Below, piece after piece: positions 1 to 5,604 of a DNA stretch of 12,697 bases. Where the stretch lies: contig DHNC01000019.1 in assembly GCA_002406115.1 (NCBI GenBank), positions 1 to 12,697 on the forward strand, in the 5' to 3' direction. The notes under the pieces were generated by a model that saw nothing but the letters and a program-made list of their open reading frames with translations, was not told the origin of the DNA and did not search any database. The stretch comes from Christensenella sp. UBA4626. Its GTDB lineage: Bacteria; Bacillota; Clostridia; Christensenellales; UBA1242. Position numbers and translations under genes: made by a program. Position 1 is the stretch's first letter. The number at the start of each line of letters is the position of its first letter.

Positions 1-294
1 TTTGGGAGAAACGATTTCAAAGAGATAATCAACAATATTGGTGTTAATGACGCAGTTAATTATATTATGAAATACATTCGCAAAACCGGTGAAAAAGTTA
101 TCTATTCTAAGCACTTACAAACATATTTTGTTGCAGATATTTTAGACGATGATGTTGTTTGCAAAATTGGTCAAGAAGACAGAAAGATATTACTCTTTGA
201 TAACTTTAAGTGTTTAGACTTTGAAACTGGCGAAATTCTAGGTCAACCAAATATAGATAAATCTCTCATAGATAAACTACCCAAAGCCTATTGA
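1..294 (+). CDS. Probable rolling-circle replication initiator (Rep), C-terminal part
   Basis: The frame is open from base 1 to the TGA at 292-294, so this is the last 97 residues of a longer protein; the ATG at base 67 is internal and not the likely start. The stretch from NYIMKYIRKTGEK through YFVADILDDDVVC to EDRKILLFDNF resembles, from memory, the C-terminal tail of Rep (HUH-endonuclease) proteins in Firmicutes plasmids and integrative elements. Such proteins nick at an origin and start rolling-circle replication. The catalytic HUH and Tyr motifs would lie upstream of the window, so the assignment rests on the tail and on the recombinase next door. It is followed at once by a strong stem structure (295-440). 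It could instead be another phage or plasmid replication protein. Confidence 0.5.
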   Translation, partial: FGRNDFKEIINNIGVNDAVNYIMKYIRKTGEKVIYSKHLQTYFVADILDDDVVCKIGQEDRKILLFDNFKCLDFETGEILGQPNIDKSLIDKLPKAY

Positions 295-440
295 TTGTCT
301 TTCGGTTACAGAGCATAAACGAAAACTCTTTCTTGTCAAGGGTAAAATGTATTGATTCTCAACCCTTGACAAGAAAATTAAAACTTTAAAAATTAAAAAA
401 ACAATCCCTTTTCATTTCTTTTCGCTCTGTCGAAAGACAA
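295..440. repeat. Three-part long inverted-repeat structure between rep and recombinase
   Basis: The region starts at the base after the Rep stop codon and folds almost completely. Outer stem: 295-304 (TTGTCTTTCG) with 431-440. Second stem: 308-314 (ACAGAGC) with 424-430, after a 3-base bulge. Third stem: 321-325 (GAAAA) with 419-423, after a 6-base bulge. Inner hairpin: 329-343 with 362-376, a perfect 15-bp stem (TTTCTTGTCAAGGGT) with an 18-base loop. All bulges are on the left arm. It is too elaborate for a plain terminator and has no T-run after the outer stem. Candidates are a single-strand origin, an oriT or nick region for the Rep, or a structured leader of the recombinase mRNA; none is proven. 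A TTGACA at 366-371 in the inner right arm could be a -35 box, but no good -10 follows at 17 bases. Confidence 0.75.
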
Positions 441-472
441 AAATATAACTTAATAAAAGGAGAAAAAACAAA

Positions 473-1978
473 GTGAAAACAGCAGTAATATATGCAAGAT
501 ATTCCAGCACTAACCAAACTGAGCAAAGTATTGAAGGTCAAGTTCATGTTTGTGAAGATTATGCTAAAAAGCACGATATAATTATTGTAGATTCTTACAT
601 AGACCGAGCAATATCTGGAACAACAGACAACAGAGAGTCTTTTCAAAAAATGCTTAAAGATAGCAACAATAAGAAGTGGAGCTATGTGTTAGTTTACAAA
701 CTAGATAGATTTGCAAGAAATAAATTTGAGTCTGCAATTCATAGAAAGCACTTGAAAGATAATGGAATAAAACTACTCTCTGCTATGGAAAATATACCCG
801 AAACACCAGAAGGAGTATTATTAGAATCTTTACTTGAAGGTATGAACCAATATTTTAGTGAAGAACTTGCTCAAAAAGTTAGTCGTGGTTTGCACGAATC
901 TCGAATGAAAGGACATATAATCGGCTCAGTTCCTTATGGTTACATTAAAGAAAATAAAATGTTAAAAGTAAACGAAGAAGAAAAACAAGTCTTAACAAGA
1001 ATGTTTGAAGATTATGCAAGCGGTAAAACAATTTTGCAAATTTCAAGAGATTTTGAAAAAGAAAATGTTAACAATAATGGCAAAAAGTTTATTCCAGAAA
1101 CAATAAGATATTATCTCAAAAACGAGTATTATACAGGTATTTGCAAAATTAACAACAAAGTTTACGATAAAATATACCCACAAATAATCTCAAATGAACT
1201 ATTTGAAAAAGTAAAAACAAAGTTAGATGCAAATAAATATGGTTGTAGAAAAGATAACCATGAAATATTTAGACTTAAAGACAAAATATATTGTGGCAAT
1301 TGTAATCGCAAAATGTATCCAGTGTCTGCAATATCTTCAAATGGAAATACTATTAGATATTACAAATGTATAACCACTAAAAAGAAAAATTGTTTAACTG
1401 GAATAATAGATAAAAACTTTATTGAAAACATAATAGACAAATTCTTAATATCTCAATTTAATATTCCTAAAAACTTAAATGAAATTTCAGAAAAGATATT
1501 TGAAATACACAAAAAGAGAGTTGGAACAAACAATACTCTCAACTCTCTAAAAAGTGATTTACAAAAAACTAATACTTCAATTTCAAATATAATGTCTGCT
1601 ATTGAAAAAGGAATACTTACAGATACAACAAAACAACGACTTGAAGAACTAGAACACCAAAAGAAAGACTTGCAAGAAAAACTTATCATTGAACAATCTA
1701 AACAACAATTTGAACTCACAAAAGAAGATATACAAAACTATTTTAAATTTACAATGAAACAATGCCCAGATAGAGCAATAGAATTGTTTATTCAAAAAGT
1801 AAACGTCTATGAGAATAAAATTGAAATATCTCTAAACTACTCACTAAACACAAACATCTCTAAAACCGAAACTACATCTAAAAAACTCTTTACTGAAACT
1901 TTTACATCTACTCGGAAATTCAAAGGTGGAACTACTAAAACCACCCAAAAGCCATACGACGTTTATTTGATAATCTAA
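473..1978 (+). CDS. Large serine recombinase (site-specific integrase/excisionase)
   Basis: It cuts and rejoins DNA at attachment sites through a Ser-DNA covalent intermediate, moving the element in and out of the chromosome. The N-terminal resolvase domain (residues 1-145) has YARYSSTNQ with Ser11 as the expected nucleophile, the SIEGQ segment, and KLDRFARN at 76-83 with the conserved catalytic Arg residues. A recombinase domain follows (about 150-255; VPYGY, then NEYYTG). A zinc ribbon uses C274, C277, C299 and C307. A coiled coil spans about 350-415, as in large serine integrases. The length, 501 residues, is normal and no frame damage is seen. The start is GTG at 473 with AGGAG at 458-462, ten bases upstream; there is no nearer ATG. 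Low GC and A-rich codons set it apart from the chromosomal genes. The family is certain; the exact subgroup and target site are not. Confidence 0.95.
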   Translation: MKTAVIYARYSSTNQTEQSIEGQVHVCEDYAKKHDIIIVDSYIDRAISGTTDNRESFQKMLKDSNNKKWSYVLVYKLDRFARNKFESAIHRKHLKDNGIKLLSAMENIPETPEGVLLESLLEGMNQYFSEELAQKVSRGLHESRMKGHIIGSVPYGYIKENKMLKVNEEEKQVLTRMFEDYASGKTILQISRDFEKENVNNNGKKFIPETIRYYLKNEYYTGICKINNKVYDKIYPQIISNELFEKVKTKLDANKYGCRKDNHEIFRLKDKIYCGNCNRKMYPVSAISSNGNTIRYYKCITTKKKNCLTGIIDKNFIENIIDKFLISQFNIPKNLNEISEKIFEIHKKRVGTNNTLNSLKSDLQKTNTSISNIMSAIEKGILTDTTKQRLEELEHQKKDLQEKLIIEQSKQQFELTKEDIQNYFKFTMKQCPDRAIELFIQKVNVYENKIEISLNYSLNTNISKTETTSKKLFTETFTSTRKFKGGTTKTTQKPYDVYLII

Positions 1979-2047
1979 AAATCAACCAACAATTCTAACC
2001 AATAAAATATCTAATTCAAAAAATTTTCCATATAAAAAAATATAGAA

Positions 2048-2087
2048 AAAGAGCATGCTCTAGGAAAGCTCCTAAAATATGCTCTTT
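2048..2087. terminator. Nested hairpin, probable terminator after the recombinase
   Basis: AAAGAGCAT (2048-2056) pairs with ATGCTCTTT (2079-2087), and inside it TAGGA (2061-2065) pairs with TCCTA (2070-2074). The plus strand continues TTTATTTC, a modest T-rich tail. The left arm also contains the perfect 10-bp palindrome GAGCATGCTC (2051-2060), so two folds compete. It lies 70 bases after the recombinase stop. It may serve as terminator for the recombinase, or for the convergent acpP, where the minus strand continues into a T-run. Confidence 0.6.
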
Positions 2088-2098
2088 ATTTCTTAGAA

Positions 2099-2123
2099 AA
2101 TACTGCTAGTTTCAAACAGTATT
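2099..2123 (-). terminator. Probable acpP terminator
   Basis: AATACTG (2099-2105) pairs with CAGTATT (2117-2123) around an 11-base loop. On the minus strand the stem is followed by TTCT and then A-rich DNA, so the T-tract is short. It lies 67 bases past the acpP stop. A weak call; the hairpin at 2048-2087 may act as a backup. Confidence 0.35.
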
Positions 2124-2189
2124 GACTATTTGCTCTTTTTTTTGTTGTGAAATTAGCGTTAAAGCATATTTTTTTAAGCGTTATAAAAA

Positions 2190-2417
2190 TTATTTCTTCA
2201 TTTTTGAAATATATTCAACAACATCTTTTACAGTTTTCATTTTTTCAACTTCTTCGTCTGGAAGGCTGATACCAAATTCGTCTTCCAATGTCATAATCAT
2301 TTCAACAACATCAAGGCTGTCAGCACCCAAATCCTCAACCAATCTAGAATTTAAAGATATTGATTCCACTTTTTTATTTAACTTTTCTGCTATAAGGGCA
2401 ATAATTTTTTCTTGCAT
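2190..2417 (-). CDS. acpP: Acyl carrier protein
   Basis: The 75-residue small acidic protein carries growing acyl chains on a 4'-phosphopantetheine arm during type II fatty acid synthesis in the cytosol. The prosthetic-group site is Ser34 in LGADSLDVVEM, the standard DSL motif. Helix I (MQEKIIALIAEKL), the SLNSRLVEDL turn, the acidic recognition helix II (DSLDVVEMIMTLEDEF) and the final helix (VKDVVEYISK) are all in place, and the length matches the family. The frame stays open upstream to 2540, but the start is the ATG at 2417, with AGGAGG at 2427-2422 four bases before it; the extra 41 upstream residues do not belong. It is transcribed alone, from a clear promoter, and points toward the mobile element. 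No fab genes are next to it. Confidence 0.97.
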   Translation of the reverse strand: MQEKIIALIAEKLNKKVESISLNSRLVEDLGADSLDVVEMIMTLEDEFGISLPDEEVEKMKTVKDVVEYISKMKK

Positions 2418-2434
2418 AAGTCCTCCTAATTTAA

Positions 2435-2463
2435 ATTTTACCGCATCGCTAAAAAAAAGTAAA
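2435..2463 (-). promoter_or_regulatory. Sigma-A-type promoter of acpP
   Basis: On the minus strand: -35 TTTACT (2463-2458), 17-base spacer, -10 TAAAAT (2440-2435). Transcription would start near 2428, leaving a very short leader that begins at or just before the AGGAGG. The -10 matches consensus at 5 of 6 positions and the -35 at 4 of 6. No inverted repeat typical of a FapR operator was seen beside it. Confidence 0.6.
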
Positions 2464-2637
2464 GCAAATTTAAGATTGTGACATAATTCCATGATATTTG
2501 CGGGTCTTTTATTGTTTGGAATAAAAAATAATTGATGCAAAATGATAAGCGATATTTTCGAGTAATTTATTTAAAATTCAGTTTGTTTTTACAATTTTTT
2601 TTGGTTTTTTACGTATTTAAAATGTTAAAATTATGGT

Positions 2638-3564
2638 ATGTCCGCAATTATAAAAACAGGTTTAGACCAGTTGGCAGAGTTGGTTGAAAAATATGCCAAA
2701 TATCAAAAAGTGATGCTGATTTATGACCAAAATGTGTCCAATTTTGATTTAAGCAATGTCACAAACAAAATAAAAGAATTTACCATTTATAACGCAAAGG
2801 AAATCGGGGATAAAAACACGAAAGAGATTTTTGACGGCTATAAAATGCTGATTTTTTTGTGCAGTGCGGACAGTTTTTTAAAGTTTGATTATCCTATTGA
2901 CGAATTTGTTAATCTATTTATATCGCAAGATGAAAATATTTTGCCTTTTTGCCTTGACAATCACAATCATATAGCGGAAAAAACGATATTGCTTGCCAAC
3001 ACAACTCGGGTTGACAAGTCTGCTTGTTCAAGTTTATTTTTTGCCAATTTTTACAACTATTTTGCAAGATTATACACGCAGCAAGAGCAAGAAAACGAAA
3101 TTGAAATCGCCGAAATATCACAACGTGGCGTGATAACTTGCCTTAACAAAATAATGCCGGATATTGAATTTGTGGATATTGACATTCTAAAAAAAACCGG
3201 CATAAATTATTCCGATTTGCCAATGGTTGACTATTTGCTTTTGGCAGGTTTTGAAGCGTTTGTGGTCGGTGCAAAACAAAGGAATTTGGCAATGACCGAT
3301 TTATATAAAAACATAAGCGATGACCAGAATTTGATAGAAAAATTTTTTGCACTTTCTCAAAACGACGCCATATTTTTGTTGATTGATTACAATTTTTCAA
3401 ACCTCCAACAAAGAATTATTTCTGCGATGTCGAATGTAAAAAATTTTGTGCAAACTTTTGACCGCACAAAAACTGCTCAAATGGTTTTAAAAATAAAAGA
3501 GTATTGCAAAAATTGTTCTGGCATCCTAAATTATCTTTATCTTTACGATGTCTTTAAAATTTAA
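2638..3564 (+). CDS. Unrecognised protein, faintly like the Fe-dependent ADH / glycerol-1-phosphate dehydrogenase fold
   Basis: 308 residues, cytosolic, with no signal peptide or membrane segment. The start IKTGLDQLAELVEKY..KVMLIYDQNV resembles the N-terminal Rossmann-like entry of the DHQS/Fe-ADH superfamily. MPDIEFVDIDILKKTG (about 173-188) resembles the segment that normally carries the metal-binding Asp, and LLAGFEAFVVGAKQ (201-214) sits where a functional enzyme would have a metal site. The glycine-rich NAD loop (GGGS-type) and the usual His metal ligands are not visible, so if it is this family it is probably a non-catalytic, diverged member. There is no clear Shine-Dalgarno before the ATG; a TAAAAT at 2626-2631 would place the transcript start almost on the ATG, so a leaderless mRNA is possible. 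The gene is intact. The fold suggestion is weak; the gene itself is well supported by length and codon pattern. Confidence 0.8.
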   Translation: MSAIIKTGLDQLAELVEKYAKYQKVMLIYDQNVSNFDLSNVTNKIKEFTIYNAKEIGDKNTKEIFDGYKMLIFLCSADSFLKFDYPIDEFVNLFISQDENILPFCLDNHNHIAEKTILLANTTRVDKSACSSLFFANFYNYFARLYTQQEQENEIEIAEISQRGVITCLNKIMPDIEFVDIDILKKTGINYSDLPMVDYLLLAGFEAFVVGAKQRNLAMTDLYKNISDDQNLIEKFFALSQNDAIFLLIDYNFSNLQQRIISAMSNVKNFVQTFDRTKTAQMVLKIKEYCKNCSGILNYLYLYDVFKI

Positions 3565-3652
3565 CCAAACGCAAAAATTTTGTTCAATTTAAATTTAAGG
3601 TCGAAATTTTGTCTGACTGATTAAACAGCGGAAACTTGTCCAACATAAGAAT

Positions 3653-4069
3653 ATGAAAAAAATATTTATTATGCTTTTCATATTCGCTTTTTTAATTTCC
3701 GGTCAAATGGACAGAAAAAATTTTTCACTTCTAAATTATTTTGACGGGGAATATTTTGCATATTCATCAACTCAACAGTCTGACGGCATAAATCTTGGCT
3801 GTTGTTACATGACAAAATCCAAAAATGTCAAAAACAAAACAGGCGAGAGCATGGTTTTGTACAACTTCGAAGTTGGCAACGCAATCAAAACCCTTCAAGC
3901 AAAAGTGATAAAAACTGAATATCTTTCCACGGGCGCCACAGTAATTTATGCCTATTCCGATAGCATTCCAACCAGCATCAAACTGGACGACAAAGCGGTC
4001 AACCTGCAATTTGCCTGCTACGACGACCATTGCGTGATTGGTTGGCCAACAATAATCGGAAGTTTTTAA
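3653..4069 (+). CDS. Small exported YwmB-like protein
   Basis: 138 residues. Residues 1-18 (MKKIFIMLFIFAFLISG) form a signal peptide or membrane anchor without a lipobox. The C-terminal half, VIYAYSDSIPTSIKLDDKAVNLQFACYD to IGWPTIIGSF at the very end, resembles the C-terminus of YwmB-family proteins (DUF1779), which end in a similar VN-[IL]-Q stretch followed by a P-[IL]-I motif. It is shorter than typical YwmB proteins, so it would be a reduced version. In Bacillus, ywmB lies close to murAA, spoIID and spoIIQ, and here a SpoIIQ-like gene begins 63 bases downstream, which supports the reading. Its role in Bacillus is not well defined. Four Cys residues (50, 51, 122, 127) could form disulfides outside the membrane. 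No obvious Shine-Dalgarno precedes the ATG. The family call is from memory of sequence patterns and moderate. Confidence 0.55.
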   Translation: MKKIFIMLFIFAFLISGQMDRKNFSLLNYFDGEYFAYSSTQQSDGINLGCCYMTKSKNVKNKTGESMVLYNFEVGNAIKTLQAKVIKTEYLSTGATVIYAYSDSIPTSIKLDDKAVNLQFACYDDHCVIGWPTIIGSF

Positions 4070-4132
4070 AAAATCAAAAATATATGTTTAAAACCTCATC
4101 AGTTGGTCAATATCAGTGTGTAGGAGGGTTAA

Positions 4133-4720
4133 ATGGACAAGTCAAACACTTCACAAAAGAAAAATATGATTATGAACTATGTTTATGCAAGTTTGGTTGC
4201 AATGTTGGTTGTTGCGTGTGCGGTTGCAATTGCAATGACATCTAAACTAAATGCTAAATCTAATGGTGAAATCGGCGGCGGTGATGCACCTGTGGCAGCG
4301 ATTACTTATGTTGTACCTATGAAAAATGCCACAATCAACAAGGATTATTCTGGCACCGAGTTGCAATTTAACGACACCATGAAACAGTGGGAAATGCACA
4401 AAGCAATCGACTTCTTGGCGGGCGACGAAAAGAACGTCTTTGCAGTCGCAGATGGCACAGTTTCCAACATTTACACAAATTATTTGGAAGGCACAGTTGT
4501 GGAAATAACTCACAAAAACGGCTTAGCGTCAATCTACAAATCTCTTGAAGAAAAATTGAGCGTTGCAAATGGCGACAAAGTTGCCGCTGGTCAGGTTATC
4601 GGCACGGCTGGCAGCACAATGTCACAAGAACTTAACGCTGGCAATCATTTGCATTTTGAAATGACGCTTAACGGCGTTAAAGTTGACCCAAACAACTATA
4701 TTGATTTAGGCACAAAATAA
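4133..4720 (+). CDS. spoIIQ: SpoIIQ-like membrane-anchored M23 metallopeptidase
   Basis: 195 residues. A short Lys-rich cytosolic N-terminus is followed by one membrane segment (about 14-35), a Gly-rich linker and a LytM/M23 domain (about 55-191). All metallopeptidase residues are present: His89 and Asp93 (HKAID), His127, and His172/His174 in HLHFEM, so it should bind zinc and could cut peptidoglycan cross-links. The order VVEITHKNGLASIYKSLEE then GDKVAAGQVIGTAGSTM matches the SpoIIQ type, the forespore half of the SpoIIQ-SpoIIIAH channel across the sporulation septum. The Bacillus subtilis protein lacks full catalytic residues, whereas clostridial ones keep them, as here. AGGAGG at 4122-4127 fixes the start. 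The YwmB-like gene upstream fits the sporulation neighbourhood. A vegetative M23 endopeptidase is the alternative, since no SpoIIIAH is in view. Confidence 0.75.
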   Translation: MDKSNTSQKKNMIMNYVYASLVAMLVVACAVAIAMTSKLNAKSNGEIGGGDAPVAAITYVVPMKNATINKDYSGTELQFNDTMKQWEMHKAIDFLAGDEKNVFAVADGTVSNIYTNYLEGTVVEITHKNGLASIYKSLEEKLSVANGDKVAAGQVIGTAGSTMSQELNAGNHLHFEMTLNGVKVDPNNYIDLGTK

Positions 4721-4776
4721 CTTTAAACAAATCAATTTGTTTTACTAATTTTGTAAATATAGTCTAGTGTAACCAC

Positions 4777-4808
4777 AAAAAAAATCCAGTCAATTCTGGA
4801 TTTTTTTT
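4777..4808. terminator. Perfect bidirectional terminator
   Basis: Thirteen bases at 4777-4789 (eight A then TCCAG) pair perfectly with 4796-4808 (CTGGA then eight T), with a 6-base loop TCAATT. Both strands show a GC-containing stem and an eight-T tail, so it ends the SpoIIQ-like gene (56 bases upstream) and the convergent TasA-like gene (27 bases away). Confidence 0.92.
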
Positions 4809-4835
4809 CGTTAGCATGACATTTCCTTCGCATTT

Positions 4836-5426
4836 TTAGCCAGCAGCAGGAGAATATGCTTCCAACCAGTCTGCTGGGGCTGTTGTCCATGTTGCGTTTG
4901 CAGCATTGTTTGCTTTTTGGATTGCTTCAACAACGATTGCGATGTTGTAAGTTTTGTTTGCGTCGGCATTTGTCAAACTTGTTGGCACTGTGATTGATGT
5001 AACGAAGTCTGCTTTGCCGTTTGCAACCAAACTGCCTTTGTAGTAATAATAATCGTCGTCGCCTTTTTGCCAAGATGCGGTTGTTGTCGCTTCCACAGCT
5101 GTGCTTGCACCCTCTGCGTTGGTGATTGTCAATTTTGCTCTTACCAATGCTTCGGTTGTGTCTGCTGGGGCGCTTACGCCAATTGCTTGGTCATAAACAG
5201 TGCCCGGCAAAGCCTTGCCAGAGAATGTAAGGGCGGAAACAGAAGCACCACCTTGCGTGATGTTGATAGTAACAGGGTCACCCAATGCGATGTCACCAGT
5301 TACATTTGCGTTGCCTGTGAAGTATGCCAAAGCGATACCTACACCGACTGTGACAATCAACAATATGGATAATGCTACAATCGCAATTGTTGATGCACTT
5401 GCCTTTCTTTTTGTGTTTGTTGCCAT
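4836..5426 (-). CDS. TasA/camelysin-like surface protein with SipW-type signal peptide
   Basis: 196 residues. A Lys/Arg-rich start and hydrophobic segment (about 12-34) are followed by AYFTGNANVTGDIALG, the pattern of proteins processed by the SipW-type signal peptidase (TasA, CotN, camelysin). The rest is a Thr/Ala/Val-rich beta-sandwich-like domain containing VRAKLTI, the family-typical DDDYYYYKGSLVANG (123-137) and IAIVVEAIQ (162-170). TasA-family proteins form extracellular fibres or surface layers; whether this one does is inference. No SipW peptidase gene or partner is in the window, so the gene is an orphan of its usual cluster. The start is fixed by AGGAG at 5437-5433, six bases before the ATG. 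The gene is richer in G and C and uses more GCT/GCA/GTT-type codons than its neighbours, which suggests high expression. It ends at the shared terminator 4777-4808. Confidence 0.65.
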   Translation of the reverse strand: MATNTKRKASASTIAIVALSILLIVTVGVGIALAYFTGNANVTGDIALGDPVTINITQGGASVSALTFSGKALPGTVYDQAIGVSAPADTTEALVRAKLTITNAEGASTAVEATTTASWQKGDDDYYYYKGSLVANGKADFVTSITVPTSLTNADANKTYNIAIVVEAIQKANNAANATWTTAPADWLEAYSPAAG

Positions 5427-5444
5427 ATAATACTCCTTTTTTTA

Positions 5445-5471
5445 TTGGTACACTGGTATTTTGTGAACCAA
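5445..5471 (-). promoter_or_regulatory. Inverted repeat in the leader of the TasA-like gene
   Basis: TTGGTACAC (5445-5453) and GTGAACCAA (5463-5471) are complementary with one mismatch around a 9-base spacer. It sits just upstream of the ribosome-binding site. It could be an operator or a 5' mRNA hairpin that protects an abundant transcript. A possible weak promoter on the minus strand is TTGAAT, 18 bases, CAAAAT, whose -10 falls inside the repeat's spacer and supports the operator reading. Confidence 0.4.
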
Positions 5472-5541
5472 ACAAAATTTTATTCAACATGGCTTCAAAT
5501 TTTTAATTTAAAAAGGTTAAAGCGGTTTAAGATATTCGCAT

Positions 5542-5579
5542 AAAAAAGGTCAAAGCCTTTTAATTTTGACTTTGACCTT
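5542..5579 (-). terminator. Terminator of the foldase lipoprotein gene
   Basis: On the minus strand AAGGTCAAAG (5579-5570 side) pairs with CTTTGACCTT (5555-5546), a perfect 10-bp stem with a 14-base loop, and the right arm runs straight into a T-run. It lies 25 bases past the stop codon of the lipoprotein gene at 5605. Confidence 0.85.
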
Positions 5580-5604
5580 GCTTAAATTTTTTTAGTTTTT
5601 AACT

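Larger units (their letters stand above)
1..2130. mobile_element. Right-hand end of an integrated element (Rep plus large serine recombinase)
   Basis: A probable rolling-circle Rep gene and a large serine recombinase lie next to each other, as in small integrative or mobilizable elements of Clostridia, where the recombinase is often the last gene before the junction. Both genes are very A-rich with many ATA and AGA codons, unlike the acpP, mfd and pth region. The left end is outside the window. The right boundary is not fixed: it should lie between the recombinase stop (1978) and the acpP stop (2190), and 2130 is only a placeholder. No direct repeat can be shown without the other end, so it could also be a prophage remnant. 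Confidence 0.6.

Noticed and set aside
2122..2481. Plus-strand frame of 119 codons opposite acpP
   Set aside because: Antisense to a confident acyl carrier protein, Ser/Phe-rich shadow translation with no start signals.
2418..2540. N-terminal extension of the acyl carrier protein by 41 residues
   Set aside because: It covers the acpP promoter and ribosome-binding site, and the ATG at 2417 gives the exact family length.
4086..4114. Sigma-F-like promoter before the SpoIIQ-like gene (GTTTA, 14 bases, GGTCAATATC)
   Set aside because: Several mismatches to the GYATA / GGnnAnAnTR pattern and a short spacer; in AT-rich DNA this is too easy to find by chance.
4030..4245. Small plus-strand frame overlapping the YwmB-like and SpoIIQ-like genes
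   Set aside because: Its second half lies in another frame of the SpoIIQ-like gene, which has its own strong ribosome-binding site, and the product is unlike any protein.
5511..5555. Direct repeat AAAAAGGTTAAAG / AAAAAAGGTCAAAG
   Set aside because: One copy is an arm of the lipoprotein gene's terminator; the other is a loose A-rich match likely by chance.
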